Notes: generated by a model not told the origin, from the sequence alone. Shown: positions 35,901 through 47,757, counted from the stretch's first letter. The stretch is 64,000 bases of DNA from Paramacrobiotus metropolitanus (GCF_019649055.1 NW_026570272.1:954087-1018086); one strand, 5' to 3'. A program made the numbers and translations.

Positions 35901-37800
35901 CCCACAGCTGTAATAAATAGTATTAATTATGCGTAACGTTATTACTTTAGTTGGGCATTTATCATTAATATTATTAATATTATTTCAAAATAGTTAGTAC
36001 TTTTATCTGATTTATCAATAATTATTGTATTTTAATAATAATTAACTATCTTTTATTTCTATCTAAATGTAATTATTAAGCTAGAATTAGCAAGATAATT
36101 TTATATTTCGAAAATGTCTTACTTATACACTCTCACAAAGAAAATAATTTTTAATTTTATGTAAAACAGCGATCAAATAAAAATTAATTTGAAAAACATG
36201 ATGCTAATTAACAGAAAGATTTTCCCGGAAAATTTTTCGTCGTTATGACAACGATTTTATATGTTTTGCTACAAGGAAGGTAACCTTGAACAATTTAACG
36301 CCCATTAATCTTTGTTGCTTGCTTGATTAGCTGTCATTTAATCGCTAGTCGATTATAATGATAATTTGACTTGTTGTGATAATAAAACGCCGAAATGAAG
36401 CAAAAATATGGCTTACAGGGATTGGCTTTCTTGGCAGCCTTCAGTTCGTTTTTGCCGTAGACGGTTTGTCCGTTTGTCAAGCAGTAGGCTTTCTGTATCA
36501 TGAAATGCCGGCGATGCGATTTGAATTCGTGTTCTTCTGCAAAACGTGCATCAGCATTAATAACCATGAATCAGCAATAGTACTCGTATCAATTTATCGC
36601 CACGAAATACCAATTAAAAAATACACCAGTAATAAGACCAATTTGGTTTATTTTAAAACTGCGCTAACATTTTTTGCGCAGAACAATTAGACATAATTTT
36701 TTACCGAGCATGTGGGTAGCAAGAACCATATACTATAAAAATAATTTTAAAAATAAAGTAAGTATAAAAAAGTATAAAATAATAAATAAAAAAAGTAAAT
36801 AATAAGTAAAAACATAAGTACAAAAAAAGGTATAAAAATATTTTTACTTACAAATATTAAATTTAATTGGCAGTTTACTTGAAATACTCGCATATGGAAG
36901 GCGGTCAGCTAATTAAACAGAATATTTACTGCTAATTTTGATAATATTTGTTTTTATTTATGCAGATAATTCTATTTCTTCTTTGTTTTTAACGGAGATT
37001 TCTGTCTCACCCTCTTCGTCTCCGCACGGGCACGGTCCATGACAGCGGATGCCCAGATTGCTGTCCTTGGCCGCCGCGTTGGTGTACTCGCACTTGCTCT
37101 CGTACGTGACATTATTATTGCCGCAGATCTGTTTCTTCAGCTTCCATTTCTGCTTGAGCGATTCCAGGGTATCGTTGCCCCTGAGATTCTTGACAATCCA
37201 GTCTTCGTGCTTGTACTTCCACAACTCCAAGGATTTATCCTTGTGCTCTTCTTTAGTGCAGTTGCAGTTGGGCGGTCTCACGCCGGCAGTCTCTTCGTCA
37301 TCCTCGAAAAAGCGCCGGTGATGCCGTTTTTTAAAGTGGCCGAAATTTGCCGCACAACCTGCAAACATAAAACGTTAATGAAGGTAACACTATAAAAATA
37401 GAAAGAACTGGCGAATGCAGTAAACAAAATACTATGTGCAATGCTTGCAGGATGAAAGACGAAATAAATAATAAAAAGTATGTACATCAAATAAATTTTT
37501 ATACACACCCATACGTATAAAGTTAAATACAATAGTAAAAAATTGTATAATAAAATAAATATTAATAAATAGGAAATACTAGTAAAAAATAAATAATAAA
37601 TAGTAAACATAAATCATAAATAGTAAATAATAATAAAAAATTGTATAATAAAATCTAACATAACGAACTGTAATTATAGTAAAAGTATTATATAATAGAT
37701 TATACTATTATTGTAATGCAGTGAAATTATAACAAACACGCTGAAGGCATTGGTAAAACTTACCGGCAACAATTGCCGCTAAAATCAAAACCTTCAACAT
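32988..37800 (-). CDS. Secreted multi-Kazal-like protein with GWGxK tail, nine exons, 931 aa
   Basis: Minus-strand exons are 37800-37764, 37358-37011, 36536-36417, 35907-35596, 35527-35360, 35298-35059, 34802-33891, 33708-33598 and 33535-32988. They total 2796 nt with no break, and every intron is phase 1. Exon 1 encodes a signal peptide (MLKVLILAAIVAG). The mature chain alternates two Cys half-modules. One has CLTNG.TV then, across an intron, LG.RC.G.C..C....CP. The other has NC.C...CG..N.TY...CE..N...LG.RC.G.CPC, which matches the Kazal/follistatin pattern CGSDG.TY.N.CE. Kazal domains commonly inhibit serine proteases or bind growth factors, but the P1 region is atypical here and activity is not proven. 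Residues about 430-560 are an acidic, Asn/Ser/Glu-rich linker, then a His/Arg run. The C-terminus is the GWG(H/N)K repeat. It is likely extracellular matrix or cuticle-associated. Confidence 0.85.
33010..33195 (-). repeat. 15-bp coding minisatellite encoding GWG(H/N)K
   Basis: On the plus strand the unit is CCCATCCTTTGTTTC with variants. On the minus strand, in the Kazal frame, it gives about 12 copies of Gly-Trp-Gly-X-Lys, where X is His, Asn, Pro or Gln-His. The downstream half is homogeneous (N type) and the upstream half more varied, so expansion is recent at the 3' end of the gene. Confidence 0.9.
36958..37010 (-). promoter_or_regulatory. Possible intronic poly(A) site giving a short Kazal isoform
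   Basis: If the GTGAGA donor at 37010 is not used, exon 2 reads on in frame for 16 codons and stops at TAA (36960-36958). That stop overlaps AATAAA in the string TAAATAAAAAC. The product would be a signal peptide plus a single Kazal-like module, about 145 aa. Confidence 0.45.
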
Positions 37801-37837
37801 TTTGATAAATTCAGAAAAGCGAACTGATTGCAAATTG

Positions 37838-37871
37838 ATGTTTGTGCATCGGGTAACTCCAGTGTTTTATA
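37838..37871 (-). promoter_or_regulatory. TATA box of the Kazal gene
   Basis: TATAAAA lies on the minus strand at about 37870-37864, some 65 bases upstream of the ATG. This leaves room for a transcription start about 30 bases downstream and a short leader. The region between is unique sequence. Confidence 0.55.
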
Positions 37872-38989
37872 CCTCAACCGGCAGCAATGATACGGCAGAA
37901 AACAGCCGCATATTTCCAACGGACACATAACAGAAATCTTCGATATACATTTCCTGATGTAATTATGCGAATGCTGAGCAATTACACGGCGGAATTTTTG
38001 ACGAACCGGTTCCCGGATGTTTATTAGTTAGGTTAGCTGGGGATGCTATTAAAACGCCGGCCGAGGAAACCGCAGACCGGTTTCCCACCTATAATAACGA
38101 AGCACATTACAAGCGTTCTGCGTGAAGTTTTAGGGGAAATCTCGAGTGCCCGCGGCTGATTCGACACATGTCTGTTGTTTGCACTCTTTAATATGGGAGG
38201 TTATTGGTGTGTGGTGCGCCGTGCTGATATCGGCACACACGTGAAGCCGGCGTATAAACGCCGTGATTGACCATGAACCGGCGTTTTTTTTTGCGGCCTT
38301 GTTAATCGTTATGTTAGGTAATAAACTAGAATTTGTGGAAACCGCTATTAATATAAGCGGCTTCCGAAAATTCGGTTCATTGGCGGTGATTTTTGTCAAT
38401 GGTGCATCCGGGATTCAACTGTTTTTTCTTTAGGTCTTAGGTAATGCAACAACAGAAACCTGTTAATTAAATAAATTTGTCGGATGTGAATATTTGCCGA
38501 AAAAAGAGAGCGCCAACCGGCGTGCGTTTTGCGGTTAATATCTTTAAAAGAATTTGGGTTGAGTGGCCGGATGCCGGCATTTACGGTGGTTTCAAGAAAA
38601 CATGATCGTGCAAGAAGGAATGTTGCGGTTTTTTTGTAATTTGTTAATGATGTGTTAAGTGATTCATGAGAAATGCCAAGCCGGACGTAATCGGACATTT
38701 TAAATACAGACAGCCATGTTTATTAACCCATCAATATGCCTCGGGTTGGATTTTAAAATCTCGGTACATTGGCTTCGCGGTTCGCACTCCAATAAATCGC
38801 AGTTTTAGGCAGTAGACAGATGATCTGCTTAATAAGATTCAAGTTCAATTATTATTACGTTATTTTAAGCAATTCTTGATTTAAATTTTTGCAACCTGTT
38901 TTCGTAATATAATTTTCATTTCCTTTGAACATCGGAAATTAATTATTTACCACGCATAGCAGTCGCATGCAGGCGGTCTAATTCCACTG
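37872..38989. other. Gene-free stretch upstream of the Kazal gene
   Basis: No exon was recognised. Several CCGGCATTT and AAACGCCG-type words recur (38056, 38260, 38575). This may include Kazal upstream control sequence. Confidence 0.4.
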
Positions 38990-38993
38990 TTAA

Positions 38994-40369
38994 CCCTATA
39001 GAACCGGAATGGGTCATGGTGACCCAAGCAGTGGTAAAAACATTAGATATCGTTTCTTGTTGGCAAAGCATTGGGGTATTCATTAGGGCTATTCTTCTAT
39101 ATTATTTCTGGCAACATTTCTGCCTTTCAGTTTTCAAAAAAAATTTGGTTTAGCATGAAAATTACGCTGGGTCGTGGCGACCCAGATTTACATCCGGTTG
39201 CCAAATGTTTAAACATTTCTTTACCATTCAGTCAAAGAATATGAAATAATTCCCACCCAAGCAGAAAGATGTGTACTATCACTCAAAATGTTTAAGGCTG
39301 CAATACATTGCTGCTCTACAGAAGAAAAAAATCAAATCCGCAACCGGTCGATAATGTGGTTACGTAAGGCAATCTGTCTCTGTGGAAGCGATATCCTCGT
39401 TCGAACAGTGCAGTCATGAGAGGCCACACAGTTTCATCACGGCGATACTGACGAGGGAGATACCCGAACACGTCCGCGTCAGATCAGCATACACTTGGTA
39501 CCATTAGAATCCTTAGAATTTCAGCTATTTTCTTTGATAATCAAAATACCCCCAGATAAAAAACTCGAGTTTAGGGATCCCTGAGAAGGCAACACAGATA
39601 AGATGGCTGATTTCCATCGAAACGTCAGCAGACGCCATACAGAGCTGTACGGCGCGTCTGTACGGATGCGAGATTGCGCAACCGTCTTTCAGCGAGAAGT
39701 TAAATAGCGCTTTATCGATAGCTATCGCAGTTTTTTAACTCATTAAGCGCAGCAGCATCGACTAGCTGCATAGAGATCAATGCAACCGCGGATGCTGTGC
39801 GCGCGATAGGGCAAAATAGGTGAGAAGCCGTCAACAAAACCAATACAGAATCAACAGATTGCAGCCAGACTATGCGTAACGCATGGCGCATGTAGGCTGG
39901 ACAATGCGTATGGCGCCTGCTGACGTTTCGATGGAAGTCAGCCATCATATCTATGCTGGCTTCTCAGAGATCCCTAAACTCGAGTTCTTTATCTGGGGGT
40001 GTTTTGATTCTCGAAGAAAATAGCTGAAATTCTAAGGATTCTGATGGTACCAGGTGTATGCTGATCTGACGCGGACGTGTTCGGGTATCTCCCTCGTGAG
40101 ATCCGCGATAACAGTAAGTATCTAATTGTGGCCGGCTTGCAGATATCGCTGTCTGTGAGACCGATTCGAATGACCAGAGGTGTTCCATCCTGCCAAGACT
40201 GGCAGATGAATGGGCTCTGCCCCACTTTTGCCCAGCACAAATAAACTGACTATTCTCACTCTCATTAGTCAGTCCTGCCCTCTCAAGGCAAAATCGCCAA
40301 TTATAGTGCCTGGGTAAATTGACCCATGTTCGGGAGAATCGTCTCTGAGATATGTTCGGTTCTATAGGG
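38994..40369. mobile_element. piggyBac-like non-autonomous element, TTAA-flanked
   Basis: The body is bounded by exact 13-bp inverted ends, CCCTATAGAACCG (38994-39006) and its complement (40357-40369). It is flanked by TTAA on both sides (38990-38993, 40370-40373). TTAA duplication and CCC ends are the signature of piggyBac transposons. A subterminal palindrome, GGGTCATGGTGACCC, lies at 39011-39025, and a variant is near 39169-39184. A second, internal inverted repeat of roughly 190 bp (about 39447-39650 against 39890-40096) flanks a 240-bp centre. No transposase is encoded, so it is a foldback-shaped MITE mobilised in trans. Confidence 0.85.
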
Positions 40370-40373
40370 TTAA

Positions 40374-42776
40374 TTCCATTATCAATTCTCCAAATTACCT
40401 ATAAATATGTGGTATTTTATGTCCTTTTACCATAAATTCGCGCTACAGAAGTATAAACATAATAATAATTATCAAATCTCAACTGCAAATCTGGTCTCAT
40501 CGGTAAATGCCGCTCTGACGAGACTGGGTAGCGAAAACTGTTTAATAATTTCGATTTTTCTGATGTTTTTCTACTTTAAGGTTTTCGTTTTTATATTTTT
40601 CTCACTACGCTTTAAAATTTCCTAACAATGTTAAACTTTTATAGACGACTTCTTTTCATAGAAATTCTTTATCACTTTTGTAGCATGAAAATCAATAAAT
40701 TTTCATGAAAACACAAAAGGTGCAACAGGAAGTGGACCGAATGCAATGAGAAGAACGGATCTTCCACACATTCTACTGTAGTTTCAACAATTTTAATTTT
40801 CAACAAATTCGATTTGTTCTGCTAATATATACACAGTAGCAAAACAAACATATCAAAAAGTAAGTCATGTGGCCATCAGCTATTCATACAGCACCCGCAT
40901 GGGGTAGGGCTGGCGACCGCTGAGAAAAATACGAAGCCACATACTTAAAATGAGCAAAATATGAAAAAAACTGAAATACACCACAACAGCAGTAAGAAAA
41001 AGGGACAAAATGGTTCCATATACCGCCGAGCACTAGAAACCGGCTTCTTGGATTTTCGGCCCGCGCGTAGTACGGGCGTTCGAGAGTGTGCAATTTACGT
41101 TCCCGTAATACTGAGTAAATATTGTAATAAAATAATACTGAATACAGTAAAATAAATACTGAAGTACCGAGAATGCTTATGCATGTTTCGATACGAAAAC
41201 TCAGTTTAAAAGTTATCCATTAAGAAGCTGAAGAGCACACTTCACCGAATTCAGCACTCTGGTTTGTAGAAAACGGTTGCTGGCAATTACATATGGAGGA
41301 AATACCTAGCTCAAGGTTAGCGGAAGGTCGGGTTCGATATACAAAAATAATCTTAATGATAGCAGTATCGGAGTTAGAGTACTGGCAAGAAAGAAGCAAC
41401 GGAATACTAAACTACGCGTGTTTACGAATGTGAAAAGGCAGTTTTTCAGTGTGGCTTTTATAATGATGATGTGATCAGCTAATGTACAAGTATCAGAAGA
41501 TGTTGAGTGAAGTTGTAGTATTTCTGTCAACGTTTATGTTGTTTCTTTAAATTTTTGGGCATCGGAATGGTAGTGTGAGCTTCGAAATCATCATGTTCCA
41601 CAATAAATACCAATTTTACTGTTTATATTTATACAGTTACTCGTACAAATCGTAGAATAAACCGTCGCCACCACCACCAGAACACTACTCTGCCAGCGAG
41701 AAAGTATTAACACTGCATATGGCCTTTTAGGAAGTGGTTCTGTCGTTGTAATTCTGCCTTGTCAGGTTCTTCCAAGAACCACGTATATGACAAGACGCTT
41801 CGCACGCTCGAATATTTGTGTGTTGGAACGTGCTGTATGCGCACGTGCGCTGCTAAATACAGTGAATGCTTCAGCTAACTCTTTGACATTACAGTTTCGT
41901 TTGTATTTGTTAACGCGTAATTATATTTACCAGCTGTCTAAACAAGGGTGTGCCAACATCACCACAAAGTGCTAACAGCAGCGGCGATATTGTACCGGAT
42001 GCGAGAGACCGAACTTTCGTCTCCATAAAATCTCGAGTCAGTAATTTTTATGCCTGCTTTAGAGTGTAACCACAATAAAGCGCTCCCTTTTTTGCGCCAT
42101 TTTTGCTCTGATTTTCCGACGCGGATACAGTTGGTTTTATGACCCATTTCAGCATAATATCAAAATAACGTAGCTCATTAGAAACGACGCGAAACTTAAT
42201 GCAGGCGTTACCGTTATGAATGGGTACATCTTAGAGTTCAGCCTTGTATCACCTTTGGATGAAAGGCGTTTTACCGGCACCCTGTTGTGGCTGTCCAGAA
42301 AAATTAGCACGCGAACTGCGCAGCCGGAAGTGGCAGATGAAAGGAGAACTACAACATTCCCGTTGTATGACAGCGGTATGTGCTTGCCTGATTAACTGTC
42401 ACGGTAGTACGATCGCGCACATAGACTGGAAATTACAGACCCGGCTGAGACGCCAGTTTACCGACTTGTAGTTATTTCTACCGGAATAGTACTCTCCAAG
42501 GTAACGTTACAGCGTCGTTTATGGCTGAAATTTTCCACTGAAAATGCCGTGTTCTAGGTGTATAACAAGACAAGAATCGGGCCGACTCCGGATGCAGTGG
42601 AAAATTTATCAAAAATTATCGGCTATTATTTTGGGCTTCCGTTCTTTAATTTATAAATTTGAGCTTATTGAAAGCAACGTTATCAGCGAATGTATTTCTT
42701 TCTGCTCTGATGGAATTTCCGAAAAAAAGCCATTTTTTCTAACAATGTGGATGTCTTAGCCCGGAAATTCAGAAGA
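40374..42776. other. Gene-free stretch upstream of the second receptor
   Basis: AT-rich sequence with only short random frames. No exon, repeat array or RNA gene was recognised. Confidence 0.4.
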
Positions 42777-44836
42777 ATGTCTTGGAATTATTATGTGTCA
42801 AATACCGATAATCTAAACATCACCAACACAACCAACGCTTCTTCTGTCACCATCCCGGGAAAATGGTTGAAACCGTGGGCCGCGGTATATTTATCCTTCT
42901 GTTTTGAGGGCGCTCTTGGCAACCTGCTCATTGTCTGTGTGATTCTTTTCAACCGGAAATTGCGCAGCGGTTGCGGTCTGCTGATCGCCAACTGTTTAAT
43001 AGCGTACACCATACTTTGCGGTTTCAGTTTCCCCATCGTCGGCACCAGTGTCTACCGCAAACAAGCCTTCAACTGGCAACTGGATCCCAAATACTGCAAA
43101 GGTTTCCAGTGGATCCAGATGGGCTGCCGGTTCGCAGCGTACTGGCTGGATTTGTACATTGCTGTTAACCGTGTTGTTGCGCTATGCTTTCCGCACAGGT
43201 ACAGAAATTGATTTCCATACTTAAATTAAATCAATTCCCTACCAACGGGATCTCTGGTACAGCATATCCCTTGAATATGGCATTGACTAAATCAAACTAT
43301 TTTACATTAAATTCCACTCATGACATTTCCCTTGAAAAGAATCTTACTTAAACGTTGTTTACTAACAACAGTATAAAACAACCGGGTTTCTTCGGTTAAC
43401 TCACATATTTTCCGGCCCATAAAATGCACAAGGTTGCTTCAAACGCAAGTTACCCCGAATACGCAACGTTGTGACTACACTGGTGGTGGTGGAGGTCAAT
43501 TACATTTGAGTAACCGAAGCGCATCGGGTAACGGAGAAACTCGTAAAAAACTATCCATGACCCAGCGAAAAAATTATCGTTCAATCGTAAGCCGAGTACG
43601 CTTCCGTGCCAAGAAAGAAACTGAACACGGAAGTGGAACTGAAAAACAGATTTTTAATGCTGAAATGTGGTAAATGTGTTATTTCGTCAAAAAAGTTAAT
43701 TATGAGTTTTGGAATGTGACTCTGGGTCGCTGGATTTACTTTTGGTCCAAACACACACAAATTTGTTGATCTGTGCAAGAGAGTAACGAGTTACTCGTAG
43801 TTTGGGTAACGGTAACCCTTCCCAGATTTTGTGACTGCGAATCAGAATGTTTACTTGTTTGCACGCTGTTATGTCACGTTTTTTACGCGTTTCCCCGTTA
43901 CCCGACGCGCAACGGTTACCCAACTGTAATTGACCTCCACCACTATTTACCTTTCAAAAATGGAATACATTTTCAAATAAATTATAGTCAAGTAAATTTC
44001 GAAAACAAAACGATTTATATAAATAAAAGAATTAAATTATTCTGGTTTTAGGTATCGAGCGTTCTCGCGGACCCGCACCGAAATGACCGTGGTAGCGATA
44101 TTATGGATAACCGCACTGATGTACTCGGGCCTAGGGTGGTTCGATCTAGGCATGCACTTCGCTTGGATACCCATTGGAACGTGTGCCGGTCTGCCTTATG
44201 GCTATCTGGGAACGTTTGTGTACATGACTGGATTTTACATTCCCGGCGTAGTCACGGCAGGAATGTATGTATTTATCTATGGAAAAATTCTCAGCCGAAA
44301 ACACCAGATTGACCCGGAGCGCAGCAGCACCGAGGATAATAAACAAAAACAAACCAGACAAAAGCGGATAATCACGACCAATATGATGTGCGTGTCGTTC
44401 GTGTGCACGTCAGCGTGCTCCATGATCCTGCCGGTTATGATCTCTTTCATCAAGGTCACGGAGAATGACGTACATTATCCGATTGTGGTGATCTGGTTGG
44501 CGGTGGCGCAGCTTCTTGGTTATGCAACGAATCCGGTAAAAAGCAATTATTCACTGTGAATCTGTAGCTACAGCATCACAAGTCACATCCACTGTTTACG
44601 AAAATTTTCAAAGGCTGTTTTCAGATGACCCTGTTCTCTTGCAGTTCATCTGTTTTGCTATGAAAGCCGACTATCGTATTCGTGTCAGACAACTAATCCG
44701 GATTGCCGTATTACCGCGGCAGCTGCACTCCGTACCGCAGATTACAGTATGGAAACCTCGGAGCGAAATGAAGTACACGACGAAGACGGTTACAAAAAAT
44801 AATACAGAATTAGCGTTGGCGATCAGACATTTCTGA
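42777..44836 (+). CDS. Orphan rhodopsin-family GPCR, three exons, 365 aa
   Basis: Exons are 42777-43198, 44052-44535 and 44645-44836, giving 1098 nt with matching phases 2 and 0. The extracellular start has several NxT/S sites (NIT, NTT, NAS). TM1 holds the GN pair (EGALGNLLIV). TM3 ends in AVNRVVALCFPHRY, so the usual DRY is NRV. TM5, TM6 and TM7 follow, and TM7 ends in NPFICFAM, a variant NPxxY spanning the exon 2/3 junction. This is a plasma-membrane seven-helix receptor, and no ligand class can be assigned. The divergent TM3 and TM7 motifs suggest a lineage-specific orphan. Start: the ATG at 42777 is the first in the open frame. Intron 1 carries a MITE. Confidence 0.8.
43486..43943. mobile_element. 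MITE with about 80-bp inverted ends in intron 1 of the orphan receptor
   Basis: The left arm (43486 to about 43565) and right arm (about 43864 to 43943) are imperfect inverted repeats beginning GTGGTGGAGGTCAATTACA. The core word GGTAACGG.GAAAC.CG is shared. No coding capacity exists. The superfamily is not clear because the flanking duplication is ambiguous. Confidence 0.7.
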
Positions 44837-45407
44837 TGTTCAATAACCGGAGTGGCTGCTCCGTGAATCCAAACTGATGGGAAGGTACAAAGATCAAACG
44901 CAGTAACTTTTGTTACTAGTTAACCTTTGAATTGTAAAAAAATTTTCTTTAACTATTCTACAAGCTGATTTTTCTGCCTTTTTAGCCCCGCCTGTTTTTT
45001 GTTCGATTTGTTTAAGTAAATCCTGCAATAGGCTCATTTTTCTCTTCTGACGTCATTTTACTCGCGAAATTCCATTGAAGTGTTAGCGGACGCAACGGGC
45101 GCTTCGTTTCCTCAAATTAATAACATAAATTATCAAGAAAGACTGCAAGTTGCTGGTCACAAATACTACAAGAAAATCCGTATATTCTGCATGAATGATG
45201 CACAAAGCGAAATGAAATGAATGATGTACGAAACTTTCTCATAGAAGAAATCAGTTAAAAGTGAAATCGGCAATCTCACTGAAAAACATTTAGCGCGTGA
45301 AAGTTCTCAGTAGCTGCATGATGTAACAAAGAGTGATTTTCATCACTATGAGAGAGCAAGGTTGTTGGACACTTGGACTTATTATCACGGCAAGCTTAAT
45401 TATACAT
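44837..45407. other. Intergenic stretch between the orphan receptor and the DIRS element
   Basis: Unique AT-rich sequence without a gene. The right border is set by the outer copy of the DIRS repeat. Confidence 0.4.
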
Positions 45408-45576
45408 ATAATGAGAACTGTTGTCGTTACGTGGAGTGTACGAGTTTAATGGCAAGCAACAAGGCGCATGGGGTATGGACTTTACTTCCGGGCATCAAGC
45501 GGATACCAAGCAAAGAGCAATACGGACACGTATATATATAACATCATAAAAGAGGCACGTAGTGCCCTAACAGCCA
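45408..45576 (-). repeat. DIRS split direct repeat, outer copy (B2)
   Basis: This 169-bp copy matches 45880-46048 base for base at an offset of 472, with only a handful of substitutions. It marks the 3' end of the DIRS element. Confidence 0.85.
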
Positions 45577-45879
45577 TGCACAGAAAAACGTCAAAGATGA
45601 GAACAGCAGAAGTTAACACCTTTCGAGAACAGCAGTTACAGATTAGGTGGTGACGGGGATGGAGGGAGGGAAAGAAAAATCTTCTCCAGGCAAAACGGGC
45701 GAACTAATGGCTGCCGGCTGGTGGTCAGCTGCTTTATATAGGCGAGTCCAGGTGGTCAGGAATGGGAGAGCGTTTGCTTTTACCTGGCCAGGGGAGGAAC
45801 GACTGACCAATGCGCGCGCGGTGATCAGCGGATAACTCCGCCTTCAATATAAAAAGATTTCCCCAAAGAAATCTTAATC
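45577..45879 (-). repeat. Spacer between DIRS repeats, candidate A2
   Basis: This 303-bp segment lies between the two B copies. In PAT/Ngaro-type elements this position is a copy of the element's 5' end (A1). A1 is not in the window, so the identification rests on position alone. Confidence 0.55.
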
Positions 45880-46048
45880 ATAATGAGAACTGTTGTCGTT
45901 ACGTGGAGTGTGTGAGTTTAATGGCAAGCAACAAGGCGCATGGGGTATGGACTTTAATTCCGGGCATCAAGCGGATACAAAGCAAAGAGCAATACGGACA
46001 CGTATACATATAACATCATAAAAGAGGCACGTAGTGCCCTAACAGCCA
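45880..46048 (-). repeat. DIRS split direct repeat, inner copy (B1)
   Basis: The inner copy of the 169-bp repeat. It includes the stop codon of the recombinase (46041-46039). Confidence 0.85.
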
Positions 46049-47757
46049 AAATCATCCAAAATGCGAGCGGCGACTAGATCTGAAAACGACTTGCGAAGAT
46101 CGTCGACGCGAGAGGTATATATCCGGAAGCAGTCACTCCGCCAGTTGCCCTGAGCTTGGATAGCCGCATCAGGTACGCCACACTTGTGAGCAAATGTGGC
46201 ACCACCTCGTCGGAAAGAATGGGTAGAAAAGGAGGCGGGTGCGAACCCGCTCGCTTTTGCGACTTGGTTTAACAGCAGGTTAAACAGATGCGCGGACATG
46301 TAACGCAAGATGCCATCAGAATCAAAATAAGAAAATAAGGGGCATTTTGAAGGTTGATTACGTAACCTCTTCAGTAAAGCCGTGACCGCGGTAATGGGAC
46401 ATTAGAGATTACCGGCGATAGCGTGCAAGCGTAACGTTTGTTTTTGTGCGATAAAGCGGTTAGTTTTCAATTCGGTAAAGCGTATGACAAGCGCGTTATC
46501 TTCAACGTAAACATCTTTCTTTCGGAGGTAGCGTGTGTTAGTTTTACTTTTGAACAAATTACTGCGACGGAGTAAGGAGTGAAAAGCCACCACGCATGCA
46601 GACCAGAAGGCTGTTCGAACCGGTTTTCGTATAGTGTGCAAATTAGCATAGATTTGGGATAAATCTTGTGCAGAAATTCCCGGTTTCCTGTTAGGGTATT
46701 CGCAACGGGAGCGTTTTACACCAGCAAGAGCTTGTTTAATAGCAAAATGCTGCAAATTAGGACTAGCGAAGTCCATGAGATTGTGCCAGGTACAAACCGC
46801 AGACAAATAGTTTGAAATGGATGAGTACTGAAATTTAGTTGATAAGTAAGCGATGTAGCGGCAGAGCGTGCGAGTGGAGGCTGGCAAAGGGGTCAAATCA
46901 AAGTTGGCGCAGAAAGTACGGAAGTTTTCCCATTGAGATTTACGAGTGCGAAGGGAAGCACTGCTCAAGGAAGCGTGTCTCAATGTCTGCAACTGAGCAT
47001 CCAGTTTCCTGATTGGGGTATCTATAAATGTAATCCACGTCATTATCTGGGCCATCAAGATTGCAGCACTTTCTAATTGTAAGTAAAGACGACGGTTGTG
47101 TATTGAGACGGCTAAGTCGGTCAGCTGCGGTATTAAGCTTTCCCGGAATATGCTGAGCGTAAAAGCGAAAGTCATAAAAACAGGATGCGTAAAATATTAG
47201 CTTCAGCCATGACAAGGCTATCGCGGATTTTGTGGTTCCACGGTTTAAGAAGGCCACAGTTTACGTATTATCCGACAGAATGCAGACACTGCTGCGGGAC
47301 AGATTTGGCGCCCAAATCAACAGGGGAATACAAGCCGCTATCAATTCAAGATAATTAATATTGTCCAGTACTGATGCATCGAGTATGGGAGACGCCACCC
47401 AGTTACGTAAGCAAGCGTGCGGAGGTGCGGTGCCTGTATGCCAGCTACCTCCAATATAATGCTGGCCCCAGGTAGCTCCAAACCCGGAAAAGGATGCGTC
47501 TGTAGTGACATAGTGCACACAGCGTTGTAGCCTGAAGGCGGATGGGGCTAAGCCATTCAGTTGAATGGCAAGGCGCGACCACCAATGAAGTTCGATTTTT
47601 AGTAGTTTTGATAAACGTAATCGATGGGAAGGGGCAGAAAGTTTCATCATAGCGTCGATGAAAATTCTAGTAAAAGTTCGTGCGCCGTAGACTGCTCGTG
47701 CTGCGAAATTCATGTGACCCACCAATTGCTGTAATTCCAATTTCGTAATTTTACTTT
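46039..47757 (-). pseudogene. DIRS RNase H and tyrosine recombinase, two in-frame stops
   Basis: The RNase H segment (47757 to about 47150) shows TTDASFSGFG, YLELIAA, SDN and HIPGKLN.AADRLSR, which supply the acidic residues of the family. It is interrupted by TAA at 47263-47261, with the frame continuing directly after it. The recombinase (about 47175-46039) overlaps the RNase H end in another frame, as is usual in DIRS. It has a SAM-like N-terminus, the first catalytic Arg in FHSLLRRSN, then HSFRRGG (H-x-x-R), GNW and a Tyr in RIYTSR. A second TAA at 46404-46402 splits it. So the copy is dead, though only lightly damaged. The open frame runs straight into the LTR boundary at 47757. Confidence 0.85.

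Larger units (their letters stand above)
45408..47757 (-). mobile_element. DIRS-type tyrosine-recombinase retrotransposon, truncated by a nested insertion
   Basis: On the minus strand the order is RNase H, tyrosine recombinase, B1 repeat, spacer, B2 repeat. A recombinase in place of a DDE integrase defines the DIRS order. The B1-A2-B2 arrangement (split direct repeats) is that of PAT/Ngaro-like members rather than DIRS1 with inverted ends. The reverse transcriptase and the A1 end are missing because the LTR element inserted at 47758. They should resume beyond the window. Confidence 0.85.

Noticed and set aside
36720-36860. Regulatory element in the AAATAATAAATAAAAA stretch
   Set aside because: Simple AT-rich sequence in a Kazal intron; similar stretches at 37480-37640.
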